NCBI RefSeq assembly: GCF_042242105.1 | Contig: NC_092034.1 | Span: 1,871,644 to 1,935,643, forward strand | Length of the DNA: 64,000 nt | Direction of reading: 5' to 3' | Source of the DNA: Pempheris klunzingeri | Taxonomy: Eukaryota > Chordata > Actinopteri > Acropomatiformes > Pempheridae | Shown: positions 1-47,640 of the stretch, in pieces | How positions within the stretch are numbered: the first letter of the stretch is position 1 | Layout of the letters: every line of letters begins with the position of its first letter | Made by a program: the position numbers and the translations under genes | Notes under the pieces: generated by a model | What the model was told of the DNA's origin: nothing | What the model saw: the letters and a program-made list of their open reading frames with translations, nothing else | The model's database searches: none

Positions 1-6855
<6,855 letters not shown>

Positions 6856-7605
6856 CAGGAGGGGCTGCGTTCCAACATGAAGTCCGAGCAGCGTGTCCTA
6901 CGCCCTCCTTTCTTTACTGGAGATGGAGTCAGAGGCTGCATTCCAACATGAAGTACAGACTCCTGTTTATGCAGGAGGAGAGGACGCATTCCTGGAGATG
7001 TGTCTCCTGTACACTCAAGGGTGCATTTAAAATTCTGTAAAAAGACCTTTATGCTCACTCTGTACTGCAAAGTGTTCATAAGGCTGCATTCCAACATGAA
7101 GAATAATCTCACTTTGCCTTTCATGGCCCAGTATAAATGTCACCAAGCCTCCTACACTGAGGAGAAGACACATTGACGCCCATTAAAGCAACATAAAAGT
7201 TCCTGCTGACTAACTTTCCCAACCGGTTTGTCACATTGACCTTTTTCTTTCTGCGCCTTTAACTTAACCCCGACCAACCTGAGGAATCTCTGTACATTCG
7301 ATTTGATTAAATTTAAAAAAGAAAAAAAATCACATCATTATAATTATTTGTGTATTTGACAAATTTAGTTCACTAAATCACTGAGAATCTTGATTAGTTT
7401 AGACGAGGAGATGTTGAAAGCGTCTCTGATTCAAACCAACAGTGTCTGACTCACTGGGAAAAGTCTGCAGTGCCAAGTTTGTTCATATGAGGATATTTGT
7501 ATGTTTATGTATCTCTATTTATGTATGTATGGAGTTAATATTTGATATATATATATATATATTATCTATCTACTAATTAATAAAGTATTATTCCGCCAAC
7601 ACACC
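6856..7605 (+). other. FHDC1: FHDC1 3' UTR with repeated GGCTGCRTTCCAACATGAAG motif
   Basis: Untranslated region after the FHDC1 stop. The 20-base word GGCTGCRTTCCAACATGAAG occurs three times (about 6862, 6931 and 7082), giving a loose repeat of the flanking text. A run of (AT)n lies near 7545-7562. The end is set by the AATAAA at 7579 and is approximate. Confidence 0.65.
7579..7584 (+). terminator. Probable FHDC1 poly(A) signal
   Basis: A canonical AATAAA about 720 bases after the FHDC1 stop codon, followed by a CT/GT-containing downstream stretch. It is the first hexamer of this form that I see on this strand after the stop. Confidence 0.6.
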
Positions 7606-8540
7606 TGCACACCTCTGTCCGCTTCTGTCCACCAGATCTCATTCAAAAACTGATGTATTTTGTGTTTTCTGTGGCTGCTGTGATTGTTCTGCTCTTCCTA
7701 AATGGGTGGAGTTTGTCACCTGGAGTTCTAATCATCACCTGGATTGATTCGTCCAATCAGAGAGCAGCAGCCAGAGAGCTGTTCCTGATCTGTGTTCGTC
7801 TTATCCGGTTATATTTTTGTCTGTTTGTTGGTCTGGACTGAAATATCTCAACAACCATTGGCTGGATTTCCATGAAGTTTTATCCAGACGTTCATGCTCC
7901 CCAGAGGAGGAATCATACCGACTATGGCGATCCCCTGATTTTTCACATTTGTGGTTCAGAGTGAAATATCGGCAAAACTATTTGATGAAATTTGGTTCAG
8001 ACATTCATGCTCCTATGAAGATGAACTGTAAGAACTTTTCCTCCACCATCAGGTCAACATTTTAATGTTTCCAACACTTAAAAAAAATACTCAATAATAT
8101 TTAAATATTCTTAAAACTAAACACATTCATCAGCCTCACCTGTGCTTTTGTTTAGTGCGACATTAATTAGCAAAAAATTAGAAAATAAGCTAAACATGAT
8201 AAATGCTGCCTAAATATTTAAGTATATTTATTAAGTACCATATACACACATAGACATACATTCATTTCACTTAAATCCAAGGTATCACACTGTGTTTTTA
8301 CTAGCATTTGCTCTTCAGGGCCTCATTCCATCTTTTCTCTATTAGAGAGACCTTTATAAACCTTTATACTATTATTTATTTATTTTAATTTAATATTTAT
8401 TTTTGGCATGAGTTCATCGTACTAAAACATTAATGATCTAACATCCCGCTGTCGTTGTATAATTAAAAGCATTGAAATTAAAATAGAAAAAAAATAAAAA
8501 TAAAAAGTTGTTGTTTAAAAATGACGAAACGGCGCGTAAT
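7606..8540. other. Intergenic FHDC1-FBXW7
   Basis: AT-rich spacer. It holds one interspersed repeat (7838-8062) and several A/T homopolymer stretches (8400-8520). I see no coding exon here. Confidence 0.6.
7838..8062 (+). repeat. Interspersed repeat of unknown family, two related halves
   Basis: Two related segments lie in tandem. Each starts with GAAATATC, contains a variant of ATGAAGTTTTAT or ATGAAATTTGGT, and ends with CAGACNTTCATGCTCC. This resembles a high-copy repeat that I recall from teleost intergenic DNA, but I cannot name the family. No terminal inverted repeat is visible. Confidence 0.45.
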
Positions 8541-8600
8541 CGGGGCGCGTGACGTCATCAGGCGGCGCCAAACAAAGCTCCATGTGCAGGAGCAGAAAAA
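8541..8600 (+). promoter_or_regulatory. FBXW7: FBXW7 upstream promoter with CRE and E2F-like sites
   Basis: A short CpG-rich block in otherwise AT-rich sequence. A full palindromic CRE (TGACGTCA) lies at 8550-8557, and GCGCCAAA at 8565-8572 is the reverse complement of the E2F consensus TTTGGCGC. The transcription start is probably just downstream, because a perfect donor (AAAG|GTAAGT) follows at 8839/8840. This is inferred from motifs only. Confidence 0.55.
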
Positions 8601-8839
8601 CAGCGACGAGACCGAAGTTTTTAAGTTGTTTCCAGTTTGTTAAGTTAAAAAAAAGTTTTAAAAAGCTCAACTGGAGGGAGCAAGGCTCGAGCCGAGGCCG
8701 CTTTGTTGTGTTTTGGGCTAAAACATTGAAGATAATAACCCGGAACAGACGAGGAAGGAAGAAAAAAGGAGAAGTGAAAGAAAGCCCGGCGTTTAAAGTT
8801 TAAAGTCCAGTGGAGATTTAAATTAGCGCTTTTTTAAAG
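8575..8839 (+). other. FBXW7: Putative FBXW7 noncoding first exon
   Basis: The stretch from the CRE/E2F block to the strong donor AAAG|GTAAGT (gt at 8840) looks like a 5' untranslated exon. It would splice to the acceptor at 10992, upstream of the alpha-type coding exon. The left border is a guess, and RNA evidence is needed to fix it. Confidence 0.45.
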
Positions 8840-10992
8840 GTAAGTCTGGTTTATTTTACAGCGTTTATCTCTGAATTAAGAGCTCTTTTATTGGTATTTT
8901 GGGAGCCATTCACTGTTAAACTGTAGAATAAGATACAAGATATGAATAATAATATATGTTGTTCAGGGATAGTGTAGAAATACTGATGCTACAGGAAGTA
9001 AAAGCTGACTAAGGTGAAATATTCCACCTTTAGAGTGCCATAAACTGCTCAAGCTAAACCTATCAACTGATAAACAAACCATTCAGTGCAAATCACTGCA
9101 GTTAAATCATACAAATGTGGAGAATAAACTTTATTTACACTCAGAATGAAGACAGAGCAACAGAAGCAGGTTTAATCCTACAAACTGAACAACTTGTAAG
9201 TAATGAAAGGAGGCAAATTAACAGTAAAACAGCGAACAAACACTACTCACTAAAAGTTAGGGATGTTCAGCTTTCAGGTGAAATCTCAGGATGAACCTAA
9301 AATACATTCTAACCTTTCCAGGTGAACTTAATGTGACCTTCTCTAAACCTTTGAATGCACATGTCCAACTGTTCAGTGTCTCAGTACTTTCTGCACCAGC
9401 TGCTGTTCTCTAACAAGAAGCTTAACAGCAACATTCACAACAGGTTTGATCCATGAATCCACCAATACATTTCCTGCTTCAGTTAGAATTGGTATTTAAA
9501 CAGTCCTCCTCATCCTGCTGTTCACATTCTGACATCATGAGACCAAGACGACACCTAACAGTTGATCAGCAGCACCTCAACACTGGAGGCTTCAAACAGG
9601 AAGTCCTCAGACGGAGGTGTTCACTGAGCTTAGAGGGTCACAGAGTGTCATCAGGAGGTTGGAACAGTGATACAGAGACTGGAAGAGTCACAGAAAGGAG
9701 AGGAGTGGACGTCCTTTGGCCACGTCCCAATTTATTGAGACACTGAACATGTTTTGTTGTGGTATACCCACCACTGTTGGTAGATTTTCTTTAAATAAAT
9801 AGTTTAAGATGAATAAAATCACCAGTGCATGCTTCTACTTAAATGTCCTACTTTCATGATATAATATCACTGTAGCATTCACTTTTTACTTTTTCCATAT
9901 ATTTCACCTGAAAGTAGAAGATCCCTAACTTTTAGTGAGTAGTGTGTGTTGTTGAGCTGTGTTACTTCCTGTCTCTCAGACCGTTTGATCCTCCCATGTC
10001 GTTCTCCTCACATCATAAAGTTTCCTGTAGAGACTCTGCTTTCAGCCACATGTAGCTCCTCAGCTATACGTTCATGTACCTGTGTGTATGAATCAGTAAC
10101 AAACAGCAGCTGAAGGGTTTAAAGGGCCACAAGCGGCTAAATTCTTCACTGACTTTGGCTCGTTGCAGCTGCGACAATCAAACGCTTGACACGTACGAAC
10201 TCATCGAGCTGTTATGTCGACACAGTTGGTCGTTTATACATCTAACAGAAACAGAGTCGTGTTTGTCCAGTGTTTGCTCTCTTTTAGCTCTGTTTTTGGT
10301 CTCCACCGCCTAAACGCTCCACCGTGTTCGCCGCTAACTGTGATTATTTCATGGCTTTGTTGAATATCCGACTGTTATCGGTGAAGTTCTGGCTTTCTCT
10401 GGTCTTATTTCTCCATAACAGGCCGATACTATCGACACAGCTCTTGTAGCAGAAGCCATAAAATCATTTTTAGATCAATAAACTCGGTGTTTTGTCTCAG
10501 CGAGCGGCGTCATTACTGCAAAACCAACTCCTTCAGGATGATTCAAGACCTGCATCATCCTTTTTGCTGAATATTCGACTCTGATCTGTCAATTGCGACA
10601 TCCCACAGTTTGTTATCTTTGATAGCAGAAGAGATAAAATCATTTTAAAGTCGATGAAATTACTTTGGAATCGATGTTTTATGTCAGATAATTGATTTTG
10701 CTGCTGAGCGCGTCGCACTCGGTGGGTTTTTTAGAGCTTTTCCTCTGAAAAAAACGAGCACTGAGAGTGAAACAAAACAGCAACGGTGCCGAAAAAACAC
10801 AATCATGAACTGACGGAGGCTAAAATAAAGAATTTGATGATGATTCTTATGTGAGAATAAGGATCAGTGAAGCTTTGATAAACGACCTTATTGCAGTTTT
10901 CTATGCTGATGGTCTGTTTTTGTCATCACAGTCATTGTGTTGTATGTTATCGTGCTGATTAATGTGTTTATTGATCCTTCGTGTGTCTTCAG
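8840..10992 (+). other. FBXW7 intron 1 (putative)
   Basis: No coding exon seen. It contains a complete short DNA transposon with terminal inverted repeats (9241-9944). The rest is unremarkable unique sequence. Confidence 0.45.
9241..9944. mobile_element. 704-bp non-autonomous DNA transposon with 24-bp TIRs
   Basis: The left end at 9241-9264 (starts CACTACTCACTAAAAGTTAG) is the exact reverse complement of the right end at 9921-9944. The inverted similarity continues inward with CTTTCAGGTGAAAT, so the arms reach about 40 bases. Inside is a 97-codon frame (9453-9746) with no transposase motif that I recognise. I see no clear target-site duplication. It sits in FBXW7 intron 1. Confidence 0.75.
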
Positions 10993-10993
10993 G

Positions 10994-11017
10994 ATGCTTC
11001 TCTGTGCTGCTGTGTGA
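10994..11017 (+). promoter_or_regulatory. uORF (MLLCAAV) just before the FBXW7 alpha start
   Basis: If the exon begins at 10993 (acceptor TGTGTCTTCAG), its first ATG opens a seven-codon frame that ends at TGA 11015-11017, 11 bases before the main ATG at 11029. It is in another frame from the main ORF. A minimal uORF this close could lower or condition initiation of the alpha isoform. Confidence 0.5.
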
Positions 11018-11028
11018 AAGAGGAAAAG

Positions 11029-40189
<29,161 letters not shown>

Positions 40190-42111
40190 GGACAGCAGAG
40201 ACGACGCCAGGAGAGACGATCGGGGAGTTTATTTCACTAAAGGACAAGACTGAAAACACTTGATTTGACCAAAGTCGTGGCTGGATCCAGTTTCTCCAGC
40301 AGCCAGACAGACAGACAGGTATGAATGTTACGACGCGTCCTGATTGGCTGGAAGACAAAGGGACACGTTAGGAGGACACGTGGACGCACAGACGGACAAA
40401 ATATCCACCGCGACCTGGACGCCCGATGTGGAGCGGCAAAAGAAAAGAACAAAGGGTCGACACAGAATGGCTGCACTGACAACAACAACAAAAATGGCCG
40501 CCACAATCAAGCCGCGCAATCACAAAATGGCTTCCAACATGGCTGCGACAAATGAATGTTTTTGATGGAAAGAAACGTGGATGTAAACCGTTCCTACGAC
40601 AACCGGTGAATGTTGGTGGATTTACGTGGATAAAGACGTTTTCTTTTGTTCTTTTTTTGGGAGAAATCGATGGATTTAAGTGTCATTGATGGTTGAATGT
40701 AACCGAAGTGGAGGATCCAACCAATGTGGGGGGGGGGGGGTTATTGACTTTAACTGCTGCTGAACCAATGAGGAGGTCAACAACGCTGTCTAAACCAATC
40801 CAAACGCATCAAATCTTGAAGGCCGGAGACACACGGCGACTTTCTGCGGCGACGGAGACGGAAACAGTTCACAGAATCTCTTTTCCAGCCAGTATTGTCG
40901 TCGCACCAGCTCGTTTTCCGTTTGTTTTTTGTTTTTTTGCCGCCTCCGTCGCCTCTGAACGTTTTACTTTGTGTGTTTCGGCCCTGCAGTACTGTAACAG
41001 GACTGTGGCGGCGCCGCAGGAATTAAAAAAAAAACGGCGTCCGGTGAAACCAGGAAAAGCAGCTGGGGAATTATTTTGGGAATTAAAGTTTCCGGTCCAA
41101 GCGGAGATGGAGGACTGAAGTAGAAACCGGTGTAATCCAGCTGCAGCCAGAGCCTCACATCTGCTGAACAAACCCTCGCTTTCATTTCCCGCCTTTTCTT
41201 CAGCTAAAACACATTATTTTAATATAACTCCAGCTTTATCGAACACTAACTCTCTCTTTTTGTACGAACCGTAGCAGTCAGTCGTGCTGAATGTGAAATA
41301 ATTCAGGTCATATGCTGTTTTAAAGGCGTCTCTTTAGTGAAAATCAGACAAAAAAACAGCTTTAATGAACCAACTTTGCTCATAAATCTGCTTTTTAAAT
41401 GATTTCTTTTCAGCCACGTCAATTTATTTAACTCCACAGCAGAGATTTTAGTCCCAAAGGTGCAGTAAAATGAATCTACAGAAGCAAAGAAAGGCTCTTT
41501 AATCTTAATAACTGACCACTTCATTGTGAACTTTACTCACTACTGAATACTTGATGCTAAAATACTGAATTTATGCAAATTTGAGGTATTTTTAAATTTT
41601 GCCACCATCTTTTTCAGGGTTTTTTTCTCAGTATAAAAAATAGAAACTTCTAATTATTTTGGCCTTCCTTGGCCTCCGTAGAAACCTTTGATTTAAGCTG
41701 CTTTTTTCACAAACCTGAAATCTCTAAATAAAGGGTCATTCTACATGTTTCCTTAGCTCATGAAATATTTAAAAATATATATATATATATAAATAATTTA
41801 AAACATCTCCCTTTACTAGATATTAATCCGATAAGCTGCCGTTGCCAGGCAACACCTCCAGCCAATAAGCAGAGATTTGGGTGATATCTCCCCCGGCAAC
41901 AAGTGGTATTTCAGGCGGCGTTCTTCCTGGTTGACCTTTTGAGCAGGTGTGAGGCTCTGAAGGCGTCATCGTGTAAAATACTGTAAATACAAAGAGGATG
42001 TAAATATTCAGCTTTTTTTTTTTATAAGAAGAAGAAGAAAACAGAGGAAATATTGTTCAGTGTGGAGAGAACAGGATGGAGCCGATCAATAAAGATGACT
42101 TTTATAAAGCG
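40190..42111 (+). other. FBXW7: FBXW7 3' UTR
   Basis: Long untranslated region from TGA 40187 to just past the AATAAA at 42088. It contains a cluster of four ATGGC boxes (40465-40547), a G12-type homopolymer near 40729, and an AT-rich distal half. Confidence 0.65.
42088..42093 (+). terminator. Probable FBXW7 poly(A) signal
   Basis: AATAAA in the context GATCAATAAAGATGAC. It is about 1.9 kb after the stop and is followed by a GT-rich stretch. Confidence 0.6.
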
Positions 42112-42366
42112 TCGACTTGTTCATTCACAAAGTGAGTTTGAAGTTTGTTTGTCCTTTCTGAAAAATAAAAGTTTAAACTGAAAAGTCTGTAAAATTACAG
42201 TTAACAGATTTTAAATTAAATCGTATTTTGAAGGCATTTGTCCCAAAAACAGTTAATCAATCACAGCTGTTTATCAGGCAGATGCACAGAAGGTTTAATC
42301 TGAAGTGATTTATTATCTTCTGCTTCAGCTCTGACTCACAGGATGCAGGCTGAGGGTATAAAGCTG

Positions 42367-42440
42367 CCACCAGACTCCATTGAGAAAAACGCTAATTTTA
42401 CCACACAGAACATGGGAGCTGCTGAGCTGCTGCTGCAGTG
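42367..42440. mobile_element. Palindromic MITE-family fragment
   Basis: Only CCACCAGACTCCATTGAGAA and the adjoining ACACAGAACATGGGAGCTGC part of one arm remain. Confidence 0.5.
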
Positions 42441-42909
42441 ATTTAGTAACGCTTTACAAAAGAAAAAACAGCCTGTGTTTCCTATTCTGTCTGGTTGGAA
42501 GTCTGCACGGGGGCTTTTATTTTGAAAACTGACCGGCTACTTGTATCTTTAGCAGAGCAGAGAGCCGAGGCGCTTCTGCTGGGATTCAGAGCATATTATT
42601 CTAAAATGATTTTACATTTTCTTACATTATTTCAGAATTATTCTTCATTCTACATCATTTTAAAGTATTTTTAAATTATTCTATATTATTTCAAATTATT
42701 TTAGCTGAAGCCGGAACGCTACACTCCCGGTGGGTTTTACTGTTTACATGAATAAAAAAAAACGACAGCAATGGACGTTGGTGCTAATTATACTGAAAAT
42801 AAGAGACTGTTTAATTATAACATTTCTAATTAATGTGACAGAAGATCAGCTGAACGAGCAAAATGGGGCAAATCAACAGGAAGTGACTGAAACACCAGTT
42901 AAAGTTTAG

Positions 42910-43069
<160 letters not shown>

Positions 43070-43236
43070 GTCTGTTAGGGCCCAGGAACTGATGGGGGTG
43101 TTGCTATGGTAACGATGCCGGGAGGCAGAGCGACTTCACGTCAGCGAAGACGACTTTGAACAACAAACAAACTGAAAGGAGAAGATGAAAAGATGTTTGT
43201 GGTTCTGAGGAGGAAGTTTTCAGGTTGTTTAGGAAA

Positions 43237-43497
43237 GAAGGAGAGGTGAGGGGGAGAGAAGGAAAGGAGGAGAGGAGAGAAAAGGAGGAGATGAGGAAAG
43301 GAAAGACGGAAAGGAGAGGAGGAGAGGAAAGGAGGTGAGGGGGAGAGATGAAAGGAAAGGAGGAGATGAGGAAAGGAGACGAGAGAAAAGGAAGAGATGA
43401 GGAAAGGAAAGGGAATAAGGAAAGGAGATGAGGAATGGAAAGGGAATGAGGAAAGGAAAGGAAAGGAGGAGATGAGGAAAGGAGGAGAGGAGAGGAA
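43237..43497 (+). repeat. Purine-only GGAAAGGAGGAGATGAGG-type repeat
   Basis: About 260 bases that are almost entirely A and G, built from degenerate copies of GGAAAGGA, GGAGGAGA and GATGAGG. Homopurine stretches of this type can form triplex (H-DNA). Confidence 0.85.
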
Positions 43498-43942
43498 AAT
43501 GTCTGGTGTCTGTTTTAATCGTTAGTCTGAATTTATTCTTTCATGTTGAACTTGACTTTTTCTCTGTTTCTGTCTTCAGACCCTCAAACACTGTTTTTAT
43601 TTCTCTGTTTTCTGTTTTTAACTGAGACTAAACTTTAAACTCTAAACCTTCGTCTTCCTCCACATTTCCGTCGGCCTGCCGGTTTGTCTCGGAGCAGCTC
43701 TGCTTTCTGTTTGCTTTGTGTTGTTGTGTGGGAGAGGAAACAGAAAACTGGCTTCAACCTCCTGAAGGAGAGAAAACTGAAAACACGGAGGAGGTTTAAC
43801 GTTCGAGCTTCATTGATAAAGTGGATCAAATAAATGTTTAAACAGCTCTGACGGTTTAACATTTAACACGTCTGGATGGTTTAAACAGGAGCGAGTCTCA
43901 GTGATCCTTCTCTTTGTTACTGTTATCTGCAGAGTTCTTGTC

Positions 43943-44527
43943 TCTAAAGTCTGTAAAGTCTAAAGTCTAAAATTTAAAGTTCGTAAAGTCTAAAGTCTGT
44001 AAAGTCTAAAGTCTAAAATTTAAAGTTCGTAAAGTCTAAAGTCTGTAAAGTCTAAAGTCTGTAAAGTCTAAAGTCTAAAATTTAAAGTTCGTAAAGTCTA
44101 AAGTCTGTAAAGTCTAAAGTCTAAAGTCTGTAAAGTCTAAAGTCTAAAATTTAAAGTTCGTAAAGTCTAAAGTTTGTAAAGTCTAAAATTTAAAGTTCGC
44201 AAAGTCTAAAGTTTGTAAAGTCTAAAGTCTAAAATCGAAAGTTCGTAAAGTCTAAAGTTTGTAAAGTCTAAAGTCTAAAATCGAAAGTTCGTAAAGTCTA
44301 AAGTCTGTAAAGTCTAAAGTCTAAAATTTAAAGTTCGTAAAGTCTAAAGTCTGTAAAGTCTAAAGTCTAAAATTTAAAGTTCGTAAAGTCTAAAGTTTGT
44401 AAAGTCTAAAGTCTAAAATTTAAAGTTCGCAAAGTCTAAAGTTTGTAAAGTTTAAAGTCTAAAATCGAAAGTCTGTAAAGTCTAAAGTTTGTGAAGTCTA
44501 AAGTCTAAAATCTAAAATCTGTAAAGC
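43943..44527 (+). repeat. AAAGTCT-type satellite with higher-order structure
   Basis: Built from a 7-8 base word, TAAAGTC(T)/AAAGTCTG. It is arranged in longer units that alternate GTAAAGTCTAAAGTCT with AAAATTTAAAGTTC (or AAAATCGAAAGTTC). About a dozen higher-order copies with small variants. Confidence 0.88.
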
Positions 44528-44589
44528 GACACATCAAATTCACAGCAGCCCTGAACTTTGAGTCTTTGAAGAAATAAACACACAAACAA

Positions 44590-44704
<115 letters not shown>

Positions 44705-45248
44705 TACAGGCAGCTGAAAAACATCTCTCATCTATTACCCATGAGCCCTCACAGCTTGTTGACAGCACAATAGTAACTCCCCTCAGGGCCAGACACACAC
44801 ACACACTTTAATTATTAACACTATCCACAGCTTCCTGCCTCAAAACACAAACATTTCACACAAAGTCAGCGAGCTGCTGGATCCATCTTCAGATTAAAAC
44901 TGTTACACTTTTCTATAAACATCATTTCTTCCTGTTGAACACAAACAGCTGCACGACATCAGGAGCAGACACAAAACATGGGCTGTATTCAGGAAGGGAA
45001 GGAAGGAGGGAAGGAAGGAAGGAAGGGAAGGAGGAAGGAGTCTAGACTTCTGTCAGAGTTTCTACCTGTTACCTGGATAATCACCTCACCTCTCAGACTG
45101 GTTAAGACTCACTCTAATGCTCCACAGATTCAAAGGTTTGAGGTTAAAACCTGGTCTCAGGCTTAAGATCAGAATCAGGCCAACAGCTGGTTTCATCCCA
45201 CCAAACTCCAGTCAAAAAGTGGTCGTTTTAAGGTGCTGCAGGACTGTT

Positions 45249-45249
<1 letters not shown>

Positions 45250-45286
<37 letters not shown>

Positions 45287-45441
45287 TCATGGCTGGAAGC
45301 AAAGAAGAAGATGAAACGAGTCTTCTGTGCTTCCTGACAACACACACACACACACACACAAACAAACATACACACAGCGCTACAGGCTCAACATACATAA
45401 TCAATCAACCCTCACCGTGGACCAGAAAAACAAAATATAGG

Positions 45442-45474
<33 letters not shown>

Positions 45475-45510
45475 AGCACCATGCCAAACACACAGCTCTG
45501 AATATTTGTG

Positions 45511-45541
<31 letters not shown>

Positions 45542-45634
45542 GATGATTAAAATGCCTAATAAAGTCAACATAAAGCTCTCAGCTTAAGTAGCCGACAGTA
45601 AAACACATTTAAAGCATCAGACTGGGGCTCGTTA

Positions 45635-45665
<31 letters not shown>

Positions 45666-45834
45666 CACGCAGAATTAAGTATGTTTTTCTCTGTTTGTCT
45701 GTGTTTCCATGAGTGTAAATCTGTGTGTGTGTGTGTGTGTGTGTTCTTATATTCCTACACAGTGAGGACAGGAAACGCGGATCTTTACCTGCCAAGTGAG
45801 TGTGTGTGTTAGCAGTGTGAGTGTAAAGCAGATT

Positions 45835-45869
<35 letters not shown>

Positions 45870-45870
45870 T
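45250..45870. repeat. Cluster of GT and CA microsatellites
   Basis: At least seven GT or CA tracts of 20-40 bases on both strands (for example 45251-45285, 45341-45360, 45444-45472, 45513-45540, 45637-45662, 45722-45744, 45838-45867). ORFs over them encode only Cys-Val or His-Thr repeats. Confidence 0.85.
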
Positions 45871-46954
45871 TGATGTAATTCAACTAAGAGCAACACTTAT
45901 TGGCAGAAGTGGTCTCAGTTACTACGGCAACCGAGCCCCCATCCCTCTCCGATTGTCCATCAATGCTCAATTCAAATAAACTTTATTGAAATGAAACACA
46001 ATATTAACATAAATCAGTGACGGTCATTAGTGGTGTGATATGAAAAGTTACCATTAAAGAAACTAAACTGTGTGATTAAAAAAAAAAGTAAGGTTTAAGG
46101 TCATTTAACGCAATAAAATAATACATTTTTTCCTCTAAAATTGCGACACAGGCACAAATAACTGTTATTGTAAAACACCATGAAAAGGATTTTAGGGAAA
46201 TAATTAAAGAGAAAATTCAGATTTTAATGGAAAAGAAAGTTGTGAACAAATGTCATGAAAAGACCAAACCAAACGACAATATGCTCTCACTTCTCTGCAC
46301 TTCTTAGGACAAACATCAAGATAAAATATATAGTTTAATTTGTTAAAAAACAGGAGGAAATAGAGCTTTTGTTGAGGACTATTTTCAGCGGCGGATGAAT
46401 TCATGTTTGGTTTATGTGGGATTGAGTCAAATTTGTCAAAATTACACTTTAGTATTTCTATTTTAGTTACTTTAGTTACTTTGCAGATTCAGATTATCAA
46501 CACATCATATAAATCAGCTAATAAATAATAATGGATTACATGGTTTAATCTATCCAGCAAGTAAAATGAGTTTTTAATGAGGTTATAGTGGTGAACATGT
46601 TAATGCATCAATAATCCTGTAAGATAAAGAAGTATGTATTATTGTGAAATGGGACATTCTGCTTAATTAGTACTTTTTGGAAATGTTTTTTTGGGACTTT
46701 TACTTGAATTTGGTGTTTTTAATTTGGTATTAGTTCTTCTTCCTCTGCTGCTCTCTACAGTGTCTCTGACTCCCTCTAGTGGTCAGACTGCTCACCTGCA
46801 GCCACCTGAGGGTTTATCCTCCTCTGCACTTCAATGCAGTTTGTGTACCAGTCTCTCTAATATATACATATATATATATATATATTGAACACAGAGAGTG
46901 GGAATCGTGTTGTCATGACAACAGGGGATGTAAAACTGAAACCTGTTGAATTTA

Positions 46955-47640
46955 CCTGCACCTGATCACAGTAGGTCCACTAAAAGAGCTTGTTTGATCC
47001 ACTGACAGGCTCAGAGTGTTATTCTAAGTGTGTGACAGCATCATGGAAAGGATCCCTACAGAGAGAGACCTGGAAGATCCTTTTGGTTTAACCACAAACA
47101 GCACACACACCAGACTACATTCACTAAAACAGGGATTTTAGAGAACAGAACACAGGAGCTGCTGCTCTGCTGCTGCCTTTTTCAGTTGGTTTGTTTGTCT
47201 TATTGTGCAACTTTGGTGATTTAAAGTGTTAGTTCGGATCCAACAACTTGGGTTGGGTAACACATAATAACTCAAACAAACTAACCGAAGTGCAGCGGTT
47301 GACCTGTGTCCTGTGAGATAAAATTACTCTTTTTATCAGTGGAGTCTGGTGTGTGTGCAGAGAGCGATATAACGGCTGTTTGTGGTTAAACCAAAAGGAT
47401 CTTCCAGGTCTATCTCTGTAGGGATCCTTTCCATGATGTTGTCACACACTCAGAATAACACTCTGAGCCTGTCAGTGGATCAAACAAGCTCTTTTAGTGG
47501 ACCTACTGTGATCAGGAGCAGTTGGCCTGAGTTTGCTGCCTGAGGTGATCTACTGGACCAGTTCCAGAGGTTTTTGCACCCATCAGTCATTTAGACACCA
47601 AAATGTACAAAAATAAAGCCCAGGTTTAAAAATACTGCCG
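46955..47640. mobile_element. Palindromic MITE-family copy, near full length
   Basis: The left arm (from GCACCTGATCACAGTAGGTC through AAAGGATCCCTACAGAGAG to CACACCAGACTACATTC) and the inverted right arm (ACCAAAAGGATCTTCCAGGT near 47389, CAGTGGATCAAACAAGCTC near 47474, GACCTACTGTGATCAGGAGC near 47501) match over more than 150 bases. The right end runs on to GCCCAGGTTTAAAAATAC. No ORF of interest. Confidence 0.8.

Noticed and set aside
9453-9746. 97-codon frame inside the 704-bp TIR element as a transposase remnant
   Set aside because: No DDE/D motif, helix-turn-helix or other transposase signature is recognisable.
45900-46900. Possible gene between FBXW7 and ANAPC10
   Set aside because: AT-rich sequence with only short random frames and no plausible exon.
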